A DNA stretch of 64,000 bases from Arachis hypogaea (taxonomy: Eukaryota; Streptophyta; Magnoliopsida; Fabales; Fabaceae). The stretch covers positions 17,164,940-17,228,939 of the forward strand of contig NC_092051.1 of assembly GCF_003086295.3 (NCBI RefSeq), read 5' to 3'. A program made the position numbers and the translations under genes. Positions 23,646 to 35,400 of the stretch are shown here, in pieces (the first letter of the stretch is position 1; the number at the start of each line of letters is the position of its first letter). The notes beneath the pieces are model-generated. The model ran no database searches. It was not told the origin of the DNA and was given only the letters and a program-made list of their open reading frames with translations.

Positions 23646-25880
23646 CCTGGTCCAGCCACCTCCACTCACGCTGGCTCTGTCGTGTCCCCACACGAGCTCT
23701 CCTCTCAACTCGACGCCTATCCGGCACGTCGTCAACACGATCCATATCAGGAACTCACCCAGCACCCCTATGCGTCGCCTCCATAGGAATAGGAACGGCT
23801 CTCGGATCCCCCAGGTACATCTCTGGTGACAAGAACCTCTTTCCATGCTGACTCCACCACTCTAATAAGTCATGTGAGGGTCCAGGGTCTGCGACAACAT
23901 CGAACCGGAGAACGTGGTCCGCACGGCTCTCCTAATGAAGATGCCAGAACTGCAAACTGTACGGGAACTAACGATCACCTCCTCTCCCGTCCTTCGACAT
24001 CAGAAAGTCGATGTTCAAGGCGGGCTGGGGACGGGGCTGGACTCCGCCGAACTGCGGTAAAACCCTATCTATCTGATGCCACTCTATCAAGGCAAAATAT
24101 ATCAGTGGCGTCACAGACCGCCATAACGCCATATGACGAGGCTCCAACACCTCCGGATGCACAACCTGTAGTACGTTGGGGGAGCTATATGGCATCCAGA
24201 TGAACTGCAAAAAGATTTCAACATTGTCAGGCCAATTCATGATCCAAAGTCATAAAGCTTAATTAATTAAATAAACATTGGCAGTTAGTATACTCACATC
24301 CCTGGCTTGTAATATGTCTATCCTCAGCCTCCACATCTGAACTCTAGGTCCCTTCTCGCTACCGGAAGGGTTGTAACCTGACCACTTGCATCTCACATCG
24401 GTGTTATAGCTAATTAAAAGTGTGACAGAATTGTATAACATTACAAGCGTACATGGAATTAATTAATTTAACTTGAAATAGAGAAGTCCGAGAATGGTAC
24501 CTCAAGGCCAACGGCCAGCTGCACGTATCAAACCCAGCAGGCCTAAACCTAGGAAAGCGCCAAAAGATCCAAGACTGAAGTAACTGTAATGGGCCGCTAA
24601 CTTCACCACATGTTTGTTGGCCACTCGGCACATGCACCGGTACAACCATGCTAGTGTTGCAGACCCCCAGCTGTAGCCACCCATCTCTTCAAGCCTAGCC
24701 ACGTAGGGTAGCCATCTGATGTGAATACGGTTGCTGGACTTGTCGGCAAACAGCTGAGTGCCCAACAACATCATGATATAGGTACGAGCAAAGCGCCGCA
24801 TAGTCTCCTCATCAGCTCTCGCGGGGAACTCTCCAAAAGTCTCCTGGAACCAGGTGCAGTTTACTGCGAATTTCTGAACTTGGCTCGGAGGAGGAATCAC
24901 TCCAAGCAACTCCTGGAACCACACCCAAGCTGGACGGCCACCCTGGATGTATATCTGAAAATCTGTCAGGCAACCCCAACTGGTACGCCACGTCTTGAAG
25001 TGTGATCGTGCACTCTCCGAACGACATGTGGAAGGTGTGCGTTTCCGGACGCCACTGCTCGACTAAGGCACTGACAAGGGGCTCATCTAATCGAAACCAT
25101 CTATCGTCCAGTCTCGCAAGATGGTATAATCCGGCCATCTGCAAGTACGGAATGTATATCTCATCAAGTCGCATGCCTTGCTGCCGCCGCATGCTCGAGA
25201 TGCAACGCTGGGGCTGCGCATTACATGGACCGCATAATTAGAACCACTTACAAAACCACTAACAAAAACAACTAACAACATAAACCACTTATGGAAACCA
25301 CTAACAAAAACCACATACAAAAGCAATATAATAAACCACTAGCAAAACCGCATGCATAAACCGCTAACATAAACCGCATACATAAACCACGTGCAAATCT
25401 ACTTACAAAAATCACATGCGAAACCACTAACATAAACCGCATACAAAACCACTAAATAAACCACTTCCAAGACCACCAACATAAACCGCTAACATAAACC
25501 ATCAACAACACTGCATACAAAACCACTAAAATCAACCGCACGCAATACCACTAACAAAAATCACTAACAAAAACCGCTAACGTAAACCACTTACATAAAC
25601 CACATCCAAAGCCACTAACAATCCCACATGCAAATCCACTAAACAAAAACCACTAACAATACCACATGCAAAACTAACGTAAACCACTAATATAAACTGC
25701 CAACAAAACCGCCAATAAAACCACTTCAATAAACCACATGCAATACTGCCAACAGAAACCACATGCAGAACCACAAAATAAACCATTAGCAAAAAAAATT
25801 AACTACTAACCTCGTCGTTGATGACCCCGGCAATATGAGCCACTCCATCACCGATATAGTCTACCTGGATTGTCCCCCAT
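23585..25880 (-). pseudogene. MULE-borne plant mobile domain (PMD/MAIN-like) gene, frameshifted
   Basis: Four exons are visible on the minus strand: 25880-25811 (MGDNPGRLYR), 25213-24501 ([40 protein letters not shown], then WVWFQELLG and WGSATLAWLYRCMC), 24409-24298 (GYNPSGSEKGPRV) and 24204 downwards (MPYSSPNVLQVVHPEVL, ALIEWHQIDRV, ending in an RRGGRRGG-rich tail). Splice sites are canonical GT-AG. A small deletion in exon 1, a deletion after LGLP (near 24980) and a frameshift near 24595 break it. Its 3' end is cut where it meets the transposase remnant. PMD proteins are common transposon cargo in plants, and the host copies MAIN and MAIL1 act in silencing. What the transposon-borne form does is unknown. 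Confidence 0.85.
25240..25790. repeat. Degenerate AAACCACTAAC-type minisatellite in the PMD gene intron
   Basis: About 550 bp of intron 1 (25810-25214) consist of loosely repeated 11-18 bp phrases such as AAACCACTAACAAAAACC, AAACCGCTAACATAAACC and ACCACATGCAAA. Unit length drifts. No coding. Confidence 0.8.
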
Positions 25881-26011
25881 CAGCTAAATATTCTGCTCGA
25901 TCCTTTGTCGGAGCGAATCTGGGTCGTTTTCTCTGAGATTTGGTGGGGTCTGAGAGTGAGGAAGTGGTTCGAATGGGAGTGGATTCGAACTCCTTTTATA
26001 GCCAAATCTAT

Positions 26012-26254
26012 TGTAATTCGAAACAGGTCAATTCGAATTACTACTAGTGGCAAAAAAGAGTAATTCGAATCAGTTAGGTTCGAATTATGCACTTTCTCGT
26101 TTCACAAGCTAATTCGAATCAGCTTGGTTCGATTTATGCAATTGTAATTCGAATCCATGCAATTCGAATTATGCAATGTTCACGTGCTAAAGTAATTCGA
26201 ACCACCTTGTTTCAAATTACTTTCAAACCTAGTTCGATGTAACCTGATTCGAAC
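26012..26254. repeat. Right subterminal array of TTCGAA palindromic units
   Basis: Six units near 26012, 26060, 26109, 26143, 26191 and 26226 have the same architecture as the left array. A further weaker unit lies near 25967. Confidence 0.85.
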
Positions 26255-26403
26255 TACATGATTTTGTGCAATGGTGGATTCCTGAATCAGTTTTCCATTT
26301 GGCTGATTTGCGTAAAATTTGCTTCTCCTTGGTTTATCTTAGTGTTTTGCCCTAAAAATAAATATCAATAACTAACAAAAATTAAACTAGCACTTAATTA
26401 AAA

Positions 26404-27470
26404 GGGTTAAGTATGATTTTGATCCCCAACGTAGGGGCTGAAAATTTATTTCGTCCCTCGCCTTTTTTTCGCTCAAAAATGGTCCCCAATGTTTCAGTTT
26501 GTTTTAAAATCGTCCTTTTTACCAATTATATTTTTTTATTACCAAATTACCCTTTATTAAATAAATTATAAAATAAAATAAATATAAAATAAATAAAAAA
26601 AAAGAAAAAAAAGAAAGAAATGGGGATACAGAAGCGGGGTGGGAGGGGGGGCGAGAGAGAAAGAAAGAAAAGGGGGGTAGGGGCCGAGAAAGAAAGAAAG
26701 AAAGAAAGGGGAGGGGGGAGGGGGGAGGGGGGGAAGAGGGAGAGACGCCATGCCGCCGTACCGCCGCCGCACCGCCGCTTCTTCTTCTTCTTTCCGCCAC
26801 TGCACCGCCGCCCGTTTCTTCTTTTTCTTCCCGCCGACACCACCGCCGAGCCGTTGTCCGCCGCCCGCCGCTTCTTGCTGATTCTGGGTTCTTGATGATG
26901 ATGATGATTTTCTGATTCTGAGTATTATTGTTTGATTTTTTTGGATTTTCTGAGTTCTGGCTTTTGATGAGGATGACAGATGATGATGTTGATTTTCTGA
27001 TGTTTTGGTTGGTGTGATGGATGCTGGTGATGGAGTGGCAGTGGATGGGGTGGTGGTTGTTGTTCTGATTTTGTTGTGGTGGTGGTGGTGGTGGTGGTGG
27101 TGTATCTGCGAGTTACAGAAAAGATACACTATTATTATATAATTTGATGTTAATTCAAAATAGAACTGACTTTTATATAAAAAAATATTAAATTATTAAT
27201 TAATGATTTTTTTAGTGGTCAAGAATCTTTTGTATTTAGTGAGAGGTCTTTGGTTCAACATCCACACACACACAAAAATTTGGGGGTGGTGGTGGTGGTG
27301 GTGGTGGTGGTGGTTTGCATAAATTTGGGGAAGAAGGGATAGGGACATTTTGGTTCGAAGGACGTTTTAAAACAAATTGAAACTTTGGGGACCATTTTGG
27401 AGCAAAAAAAAGGCGAGGGACGAAAAAAAATTTCAGCCCCTACATTAGAGACCAAAATCATACTTAACCC
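26404..27470. mobile_element. Mutator-type non-autonomous element, 1067 bp
   Basis: The termini GGGTTAAGTATGATTTTGAT and the inverted AAAATCATACTTAACCC are flanked by the perfect 9-bp repeat TAATTAAAA (26395-26403, 27471-27479). TIRs extend to about 130 bp (GCCTTTTTTTCGCTC against GAGC-AAAAAAAGGCGAG). The interior holds purine tracts (GAAA, GGGGGA, 26580-26750), CCGCC-rich DNA (26755-26870) and GGT runs at 27065-27100 and 27283-27312. Long open frames on both strands arise from these simple repeats and are not genes. It shares its outer 20 bp with the element at 18661. Confidence 0.9.
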
Positions 27471-27479
27471 TAATTAAAA

Positions 27480-28522
27480 TTATGTTCCTAATACAACAAC
27501 TATTCTAATCATACATATTAGAATAAAACCAATCAAATATTTCAACACTGTAAACGAATTATATATAAGCCTCATTTAAACATATCTCATTTACAGAACA
27601 AACGATTTGATTATCAACATATCTGATTTATATGCTCTGTGTCTACGTTCATAAGGGTATGTGTTTTATCTCAAATCGTTTATACGGTAAACAAAATAAG
27701 TAATATGACAAAAAAGGTAAATTATATTCAACTTACCTATTTTCGTAAATAAAATATTTAAAATACTTATTTAAAACAAATCCAGCATTGCATTATAGAA
27801 AGGTAATTTTAAAATTGAAAAACAAAAGATAAACAAAAGAATAAAGTACTGTTTTAATATAATTTCTTGAAACAAAACATTAGGCAAGTTTTATAATGAC
27901 TTTTGGAGAGGGTATTGGTTCCCCTCTCTTAGAACCAGTCCATCAAATCCTTGGCCCAAAATCTAAATCCTACCAAGAAAGAAAGAATGCTGTGAAAATT
28001 ATATTAAAATATACTTAAGTTTTTTAAATTTTGTCACGCTATACTCGAACCAGTGAAGTAACATGATTTTATTACATGAAGGGTATAACATTTGAAACTT
28101 CCAAGGATGTCCCGGCCAAAATACAAAGCTCCCAAAGATGTATGGAGGTAGCTGTAGCACGAGTGCACGACATGAAAGAAAATTTCAGGCTGCCATAACA
28201 AGGGTGCGGTGGAATTGAGGTGCATAGCAGATTAACTTGGCTGACAAACAGCAATTCGGAGTCACGCAGAGATAATTTGGCTGCCATTGAGACACTTCGA
28301 TAGGCAACTCACAAACTAAACAATGTTCAATGAGTAGGTCAAGATACGTTGAATGGAGTTGTTTTCCCAAAGTTGTGGTTTCCGATAGTTTCCATGAAAT
28401 TTTAACATGAAATGATCTCATGAATTTATTCATGCTTTTACAAAGATTAACCCTTGTGATCGGCAGCAGTTATGTGCAACAATGAACCCAGTCCAAAAAT
28501 TTTGTTCCTGAAGCTACCGGTG
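27480..28522. other. Spacer and probable 3' untranslated region of the VAR3-like gene
   Basis: 27480-27900 is AT-rich with GTAAACGA/ATATCTCATTTA motifs of an unplaced repeat. From about 28000 to 28522 base composition is more balanced and continuous with the gene downstream of its stop, consistent with a 3' UTR read on the minus strand. No independent gene is supported. Confidence 0.45.
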
Positions 28523-29964
28523 CTATCTTTCAATCACACGCCTACTATTTTTAAATTCGCCAAAATCCTTCTCATCCATACCATATTTATTGAACTGTCC
28601 TGCGCTACGTCCCCTGTCTTCAAACCTCCGTGAATTTCGGTCACTACCTCGAGACCCTCTATCTTCAAACCTCCGTGAATTTCGGTCACTACCTTGAGAC
28701 CCTCTACCATTACCAAACGACTTCCCTCTACCATTTCCGTAGGAAGTAGATTTATCAAAATCTTCAAATTTTTTCCAACTACGGTCATTTCCCTGTGAGC
28801 CTCTACCATTCCTATAAGAATGTTGGGACGACCCACCATAATCATCCCGGAACTTATTTTGACTGCGACCGCCAGTAGATCCAGACTTCCTGTATTCAGT
28901 AAAGCTCCTTTTCCCAGAATCAGGCCTAGTTCCTTTATTTGGTCTGGATGAATCATGTTTATTCCCTTTATTTTTTCTTGATGAATACACATCATTTAAG
29001 TCATCATCGTCATCAGAGAATAAACCACCAGCACCAACATCATCTTCATCAGAATCAGAACCAAAGCTTAATTTCTTAGTTGGACCTCTGCCCTTTCTTT
29101 TCTGGTTGGCACTATAAGCATGGCTAGATTTAAAATTGGAATGAATGGCCCGTTGTTCTGTATCCAAATCAAGTTCATCATCCTCAGAACCAGAGAATGG
29201 ATCTCTCGATCTCATATTTCTTTTGGAACCTGTTCTGTTACGTGCATGCTTCTTATCATATGTGTCTTCAACATCATCTAAATCCGATGAGCCTTCGACT
29301 TCAGAAAAGTGATTTCTAGATGGTTGCACTCTTGTACTACTACTATGAGTTTTGGATTCTAGCTCATAGCTATCTATATCATCGTCATCTTCATCCTCAA
29401 AATCATCAAACCCTACTCCGGGTTTAAGAGCTCCAGGATTAGCATATTCTTCATCATGAGACCCCTGCACTCTGTTGTTTTTTCCGAAATCACCTTCCCA
29501 CCCTCTATAATTTCCTTGTCGAGCAAGATTATCTGAAGGGAAATCTTCATCTATAGCTTTAGCATCTGCATACTCAAAAGCAGCAACATCTGCACCATCT
29601 GATTCGTTGTCATCAAAATCAAAATTCCAAGCATTGGAAACCTCTGGCCGGCTGACCTTATTGAACCTTGGCTTGGAACTGAGCTTGGTATCTTGCATTT
29701 GACTCTCCATAAATTCATCATGTGGCCGTTTGCACTCACAATGAAAACATACCACGTTTCTTCTGTAATTTAAGAAGTTGCACCTGCCAGAGAAAAGAAA
29801 AGCCAAACTCTATTTTAACAATATATGCTACATAGGACATATAGGCCTCGCATGATTTTTGTTAAGAAAAATTACACAAGCTATAAATAAAATGTCAAAA
29901 GAGATACAATCTGCTGGGTTTCTATGCAGTCAATCTTTCCAACACCATCAATATGGTCGCCCCT

Positions 29965-30006
<42 letters not shown>

Positions 30007-31884
30007 GCAGGCTCAAACTTACTGAGGACATTCCCATTCTCCTGGTAATAACTGTCTCTTTGGCCGCTTGGCATCACACTGTAAGCATATAGTATTCTTT
30101 GCAAAATTCATGAAATCGCACCTGAGAAGCGTCCAACAACTTCAGTCAACATTTACAACAGAAAAAAAATAACCTTTGTATGCTTCATGTTATTCCACAT
30201 AATCACATCCAATTGATTCCTAGTCAAACTCTAATAGATTATATATCTTCAATTATCAAAACGAGAAGCGGAAGTAAACTATATAACCGATCAGCTTTAA
30301 GAATTCTGTCTGCATATACTACAAATCTACTATGATGCAAATCAGTGGCATGCCCAAAAAATGGAGTTCATATGGTTCACAGGGAGTTGGGGAGTATACC
30401 AAGCATAAGGAAAACATAAGAATATTTCAAACGGACAATTACCTTGAAACTTCTTAGGTGGTAAACTAAGTGTTCACTATTGCAAGAAAATTACAAAGAT
30501 TAAGATAACTTACTTAGGACATAGCCAATCCCCCTTTTTCATCTCAACGTCATCCCTTCCAACACGTTTCTTTGGAGGAGGAGGAGGTTGTTTCACTTTT
30601 GGAGGAGGCTTTCTAATTACTGGAGGAGGGAGATTTGGATCAATAGGAACGGAGCTCAACTTAACAACCTCATGAAGCAATTTCCGAACCACAGTTTTGA
30701 CAGACTTCTGCTTTAGAAGTGACTTATTTGTGACTGGTCCATTTACAGGATCAAAACCGAAAGACAGTAGGATCCGCATGACATCAAGAGTCCGTGCATC
30801 ATCCTCTTTGTTTGTTAGCAGATATGCTCTATCACAGTTGTTTCTCAAACTGCAGGAACTACAGACCTGATATGAATGAATTTATCATAATCATAAATCA
30901 TGAATATATACAATTTGTATCCATTTAGATGGCAACAAATTAGAATAATCATACTCACATCTCCTTCATCAAGGTGAGCATGCTTCCTTAGAAGTTTTGC
31001 AGAGAAAACCACCTTCTTGTCCACATTGGGGCAACCAAAACCAACCAAAACCTGAATATCTTGCCTTGACAAGGACCTGAAATCAATCACTTGGTTCAGC
31101 AATTGTGATTCAGAACCAACAACACCCCAGTACTAGTATATTATTTAACAAAACAGAGCACTATTAACTACTACATATAAATTGTGCTAAACAACACCCA
31201 ACATTCTTGAAAATTGTCACTTCAAAGTCAATTTAATTACCCAAAAAGCCAACTTCACAGACAAGCACAAACAAACCTCAAGATGTCGAACCGGTCTTTC
31301 CCAAAATTGAGGCAAGCGTCATGAACGCTTTTGAAATCCTTAGTGAAATCAATATCCGAATCGTCAGCAACATCGCCCGGGGCATCGAACCCTACATCTT
31401 GGACCATTTTATCCTCGTCCTTCCTCCTGTGATCGAAGTAGTTCTGGTGCACCAAGCTCTCCATCAATTGGATCCATTCGGGCCAAGGGTGCACCAATTC
31501 TACCTCCTTCTTCACCTCCTCCAGATTCGTCGCCGCCACCGCCGGCTCGGCCGCAGCTGCATCCGCGGAATTAGGCTTTTCATCCTTAGCTGATTCTGAG
31601 CTGGGAGGAACGGCGTCGTTTAGAGGGGATTGAGGGTTCTTGGATTGGCGCCAGGCTCGAATGCGTTGCAGCGCTTGGTTCTTTTCGGAACGCTCTTTTT
31701 CGATGGCGTCGATTTGGTCGAAGACGAAGCTGAGGCGGGCGGAGAGAGTAGAGGGTTTAGGGTTAGGATCTTGGGAGGTTGAAAATGATTTTGTGAAAGT
31801 GAGAAGATGAGAGAGTGAAAAAGAAGAGGGTTTAGGGTTTAAGAGGCGTCTGGTTAGTAAAACAGAGAAAGGGCCATAAGCCAT
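28523..31884 (-). CDS. VAR3: VAR3-like RanBP2-type zinc-finger protein, plastid-targeted
   Basis: Five exons on the minus strand, with phases that close: 31884-31277, 31076-30959, 30866-30514, 30121-30023 and 29783-28523, giving 812 aa. The N-terminus MAYGPFSVLLTRRLLNPKPS is Ser/Arg/Leu-rich with few acids, like an organellar transit peptide. Residues 203-340 contain a conserved Cys-rich helper region (VCSSCSLRNNCDRAY) and a Pro-rich stretch. Two RanBP2 zinc fingers follow: DWLCPKC near residue 356, split by an intron, and EWECPQC near 389, also split, each W-x-C-x2-C-x10-C-x2-C. The C-terminal 400 residues are acidic then Gly/Arg/Ser-rich with GNGRGSQGSDRNSRRFEDRG-like repeats. Arabidopsis VAR3 acts in chloroplast and palisade development. 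No damage seen. Confidence 0.9.
29960..30007. repeat. GT/GA compound microsatellite
   Basis: A GT run followed directly by a GA run lies in the last intron of the VAR3-like gene (intron 30022-29784), close to its donor. It is a likely polymorphic marker. Confidence 0.9.
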
Positions 31885-32403
31885 TAGAATGGAGTCTGAG
31901 TGTGTGTTGGTTTCAGTTAAGACTTAAGAGTCCTCACTCCTCAGTCACTCTGCAAACTAAACTCTTCATTCTGCAAGGATGCTTAAACCCTACATACATT
32001 TGGTGGGGTCTGAATATTTCTTGTTTTACAAACGTTTCTTTCTCTGAGGGTAAAAATGGTATTTTCCTTTAATTAATATATTTACAAGATAAAAATGTTT
32101 CCTGTTATCATCTCATAGAATCCTTCGGCAGAAAACAAGAATTAATGTTATCTTAGTGAATAATTAATGGTTCAGTAGTTATTATTTGCGTTTGTAATAA
32201 AAAAGAGTTAAATATTTTTGTTTATAATATATTACATAGTACATACTATATATAATATAACTGAATATAGGTGTGAAATTTTTTAAAAGGGAAGTGAATG
32301 TAAGTTAATCTTAGTTGATAATATTTAAATGGTATCATAATAATGCTGGCTCAACTAAAGAGAATTATTGCATTCATTTTCTGCCATTTTTAATCAACAT
32401 TAC
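31885..32403. other. Intergenic: VAR3-like promoter and TNL 3' flank
   Basis: Promoter side of the VAR3-like gene (from 31885 rightwards) and downstream side of the TNL gene. AT-rich beyond 32030. No gene or clear repeat seen. No confident TATA box. Confidence 0.5.
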
Positions 32404-35400
32404 TCATGGATCTGAACTACAGAGACCTTCATCTAATTTTCTTCTTTTATAAGGATCGGTGAATCGAATATCCTCCACGGTACTTTTTTGCCTGAATACA
32501 TGGATTCCGATTTCTTTTGCAAACGGCTCGACTGGGAACTTTTCTCCTATAAAAAGAAAATGATCACTAGCGGTGCACGAAATCTCTGCATGATTCCATT
32601 CGTTTTCTGAAAGTGTCTCACCCAAGTCACATTGTATCATCTGTAGATCAAAGAGAAATATCTGTTCCATTTCAGTCCAGAATTCAGGAAAACCTTTCTT
32701 GCCATTTATGGTAATGTCGGGGCTTACGAAAACTGTGTTCTTATCCGTCAGGCCAATTGCAAGAAAGAGAGCTATGGCAGGGAACTTGTTGCGAAACCAG
32801 AAAGAAATTGATGCTCCTTTGCTGTGGTGCTCAAACCATGCTGGAATTCTTGACCCGGGCAAAGCAAACCTCGTGTTTCCGGCTTCATGCAGTTCCTATT
32901 AGTCATAATTCACAAATTTAGAAGCATAAATATACTCAGGGACAATCTGAATATCAATGATCCCAGCTAAAATCTAAAATAAAATAAGAAGGTAAAAACC
33001 CACGTACAGTTGAAGTTGATAGTTGAAAATTATTATATGACAATTTGTCAAATATGTCAAATCATCTAACGATTCTCAGTCATCAACTTCACATGAAGGC
33101 AGTAGCACGCGAGTTTTCACCAAATAAGAAAAGAAAAGCAACCTGATTCGTTAACATGCTCGTGCATGAGGAAGTCCAGGATTTGCAGCCTATTGCTGAG
33201 AAATGTTCCAAATTTGGTGGAATCCCTCTAATTTCCTTAAGATTTGGGCAATAGTCCACACTAAGCTTCCTCAGAAAGTGACATTCTTTGATGCATTCAG
33301 GAAGAAATGTGAAATCATTGCCTCGTAGGTCTAGTTCTTTCACATTAGCAAACCATGCAAGACCTAGAGGGAAAAAATCATCTGACAGATTGCAGCGTGA
33401 GATACTTAGATATTCTACATTTGAAGACACCATTGAGCTCACTGTTTCTTCACCCTCTATCGATAGCCGCTCGTTCTCAAGTGGTGTGACTGTAATCATA
33501 ACCAGTTCAGGCATCATGACAATGGCACTTGGTATCTTACAATATTTATTTTCATTCAAAGTCAACTGCTGCAGCCGAGAAAACTTCTGAAACGAAAGTG
33601 GCAAAGCTTTTATTCCAGTGTGCTCCAAATGAAGTCCTGTTATCTTTTCCATTTTTTCTAGTATTTCAGGAAAATTCTCAAGACTTGAGCACCCTGAAAG
33701 TCTGAGTTCTTCAAGAGAAGGCAAGTTGATGCACGGAAAACTTGTAAGCTTACCGCAACGATAAGCACTCAAACTTTTAAGTTGTTTCAGGAAACCAACT
33801 GAATTGTGGACTGAAATTAAATTCTCACAATGCTCAAATGACAACTTTTGTAGATTTGGAAGACCAGATATATCAGGTAGCTGTGTTAAATATTTATTGT
33901 TGTCGAAATTCAAAACTTTTAGGGTTGCAAACTTCTGCACAAGAAAAAGAATAGAAAAATCAAGAAAGAAGAACCAAATGAATAATCTCAAGTGAATTGA
34001 TCAACATACAAAATCAGAGAAATGAGTTTATTACCGTTGCCTTCAATAAGCTAGCCAAATAGAGCGATAAGAAGCAACTATTCGGTAACTTGAATATGGA
34101 AAGTTTCTTTGGATGAAAATTAGATGGTAAGCATTCAGAAGGATATCTCCACCATTCCAGAACTCTTAAACTATTTGGAAAATGTGTGGGACCTTCAGAA
34201 AAATGACCATTTTTTATAATGAGTGTTTTGAGATTTTTCATCTTCTTGAATGCCTTCCCATCCCATTCTACTTTTTCTTCTTCTTCATCCTCGGTTGAGG
34301 GAAAATTCAGATGAATGATTTCTATTTCGCTAGTTCCCTTTCAACACAAAAAACCACGAATTAACCACAATATATATAGAACTACTTCAACACACTTTCT
34401 TAAAGAAACCTACAAACTGTAAACGGAAGGAAACAACTATGAATTAGTACTAGTGATAAAGGATTGGAAACAATGAAAAACAACCATCCACATCAATCTT
34501 ACTCACTTGATTGTCTTCCAAAACTTGAACTATATCTTCATGCCACCATAACCTGCTACGTTTCCCAAGCACTTTTGGTGACTCCTGTCGGACAAGTTCT
34601 TTACCCATGTGCTCTATCAGGTCATGTAATGTGATCTCACCAAGCTCTTGAATCTTTATGAGAGATTTTTCAACCAAAACACCAATATGATATTTCATAC
34701 AGGCACCATGATGAGCATGAAGTATATCTTCAACTTCTGCTAATGCATATCCTCTAAAGCAACAAGCAATGTCAAGAAAAACACTCTGCTCTTCTTCCTC
34801 CAAAGCATCAAAACTTACTTTAAGTATCTCATGGATGTTCTTATTAGGAATTCTTTCATATTGATTTATTGCAGATTTCCATTCTCCGATACTTTTTCCA
34901 AACATGTTGGAACCTATTACTTCTAAAGCCAACGGAAGTCCATGAGCATAAGTCACTGCATGGTTCAAAACATCCACATAACTTGGACTGACATCAATGG
35001 TTTTAAAAGCCTTCCAACTAAGCAATTCAACAGCATCTGCATAATTTAAGCCTTCCAACTCATATGATCTTTCAACCCCATGACATGCGAGCAAATGTGT
35101 GTCCCGCGTCGTAATGATGACTCTGCTGCCAGGACCAAACCAGTCAGGATTTCCAGCAAGAGCTTGCAATTGCTCCTGTCTGTCGACATCATCCAAAATC
35201 AGAAGTATCTTCTTTCGCTGGAGCCTATGGTGTATTATTGAAATTCCTTGTTGAACACTGGTTGATTTAAATTTATTCTCACCTAATAATTCTGAAAGAA
35301 GGATATTCTGAAGATGTACCAATCCATGTTTACTTGAACTTTCTCTCACCCTTTGAAGAAAACACAAACCTTCAAAATGATCCGCAATGCAGTTATATAC

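Larger units (their letters stand above)
22088..26352. mobile_element. PMD-carrying Mutator-like element, 4265 bp, internally deleted
   Basis: The ends GGGCAAAAAACATAAATAAG and the inverted counterpart (GGGCAAAACACTAAGATAAA) are flanked by the perfect 9-bp direct repeat TAAAAATAA (22079-22087, 26353-26361). Terminal similarity covers about 80 bp (including CGCAAATCAGCCAAA-like sequence), followed on both sides by arrays of TTCGAA palindromes. Inside are the N-terminal half of a PB1/MuDR transposase gene (plus strand) and a PMD gene (minus strand), joined tail to tail at about 23580. The transposase catalytic core is missing. Confidence 0.92.

Noticed and set aside
26519..27129. Long open frames with Pro/Ser and His runs, including a 187-codon frame
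   Set aside because: They translate purine and GGT/CCACC simple repeats inside a Mutator-type MITE.
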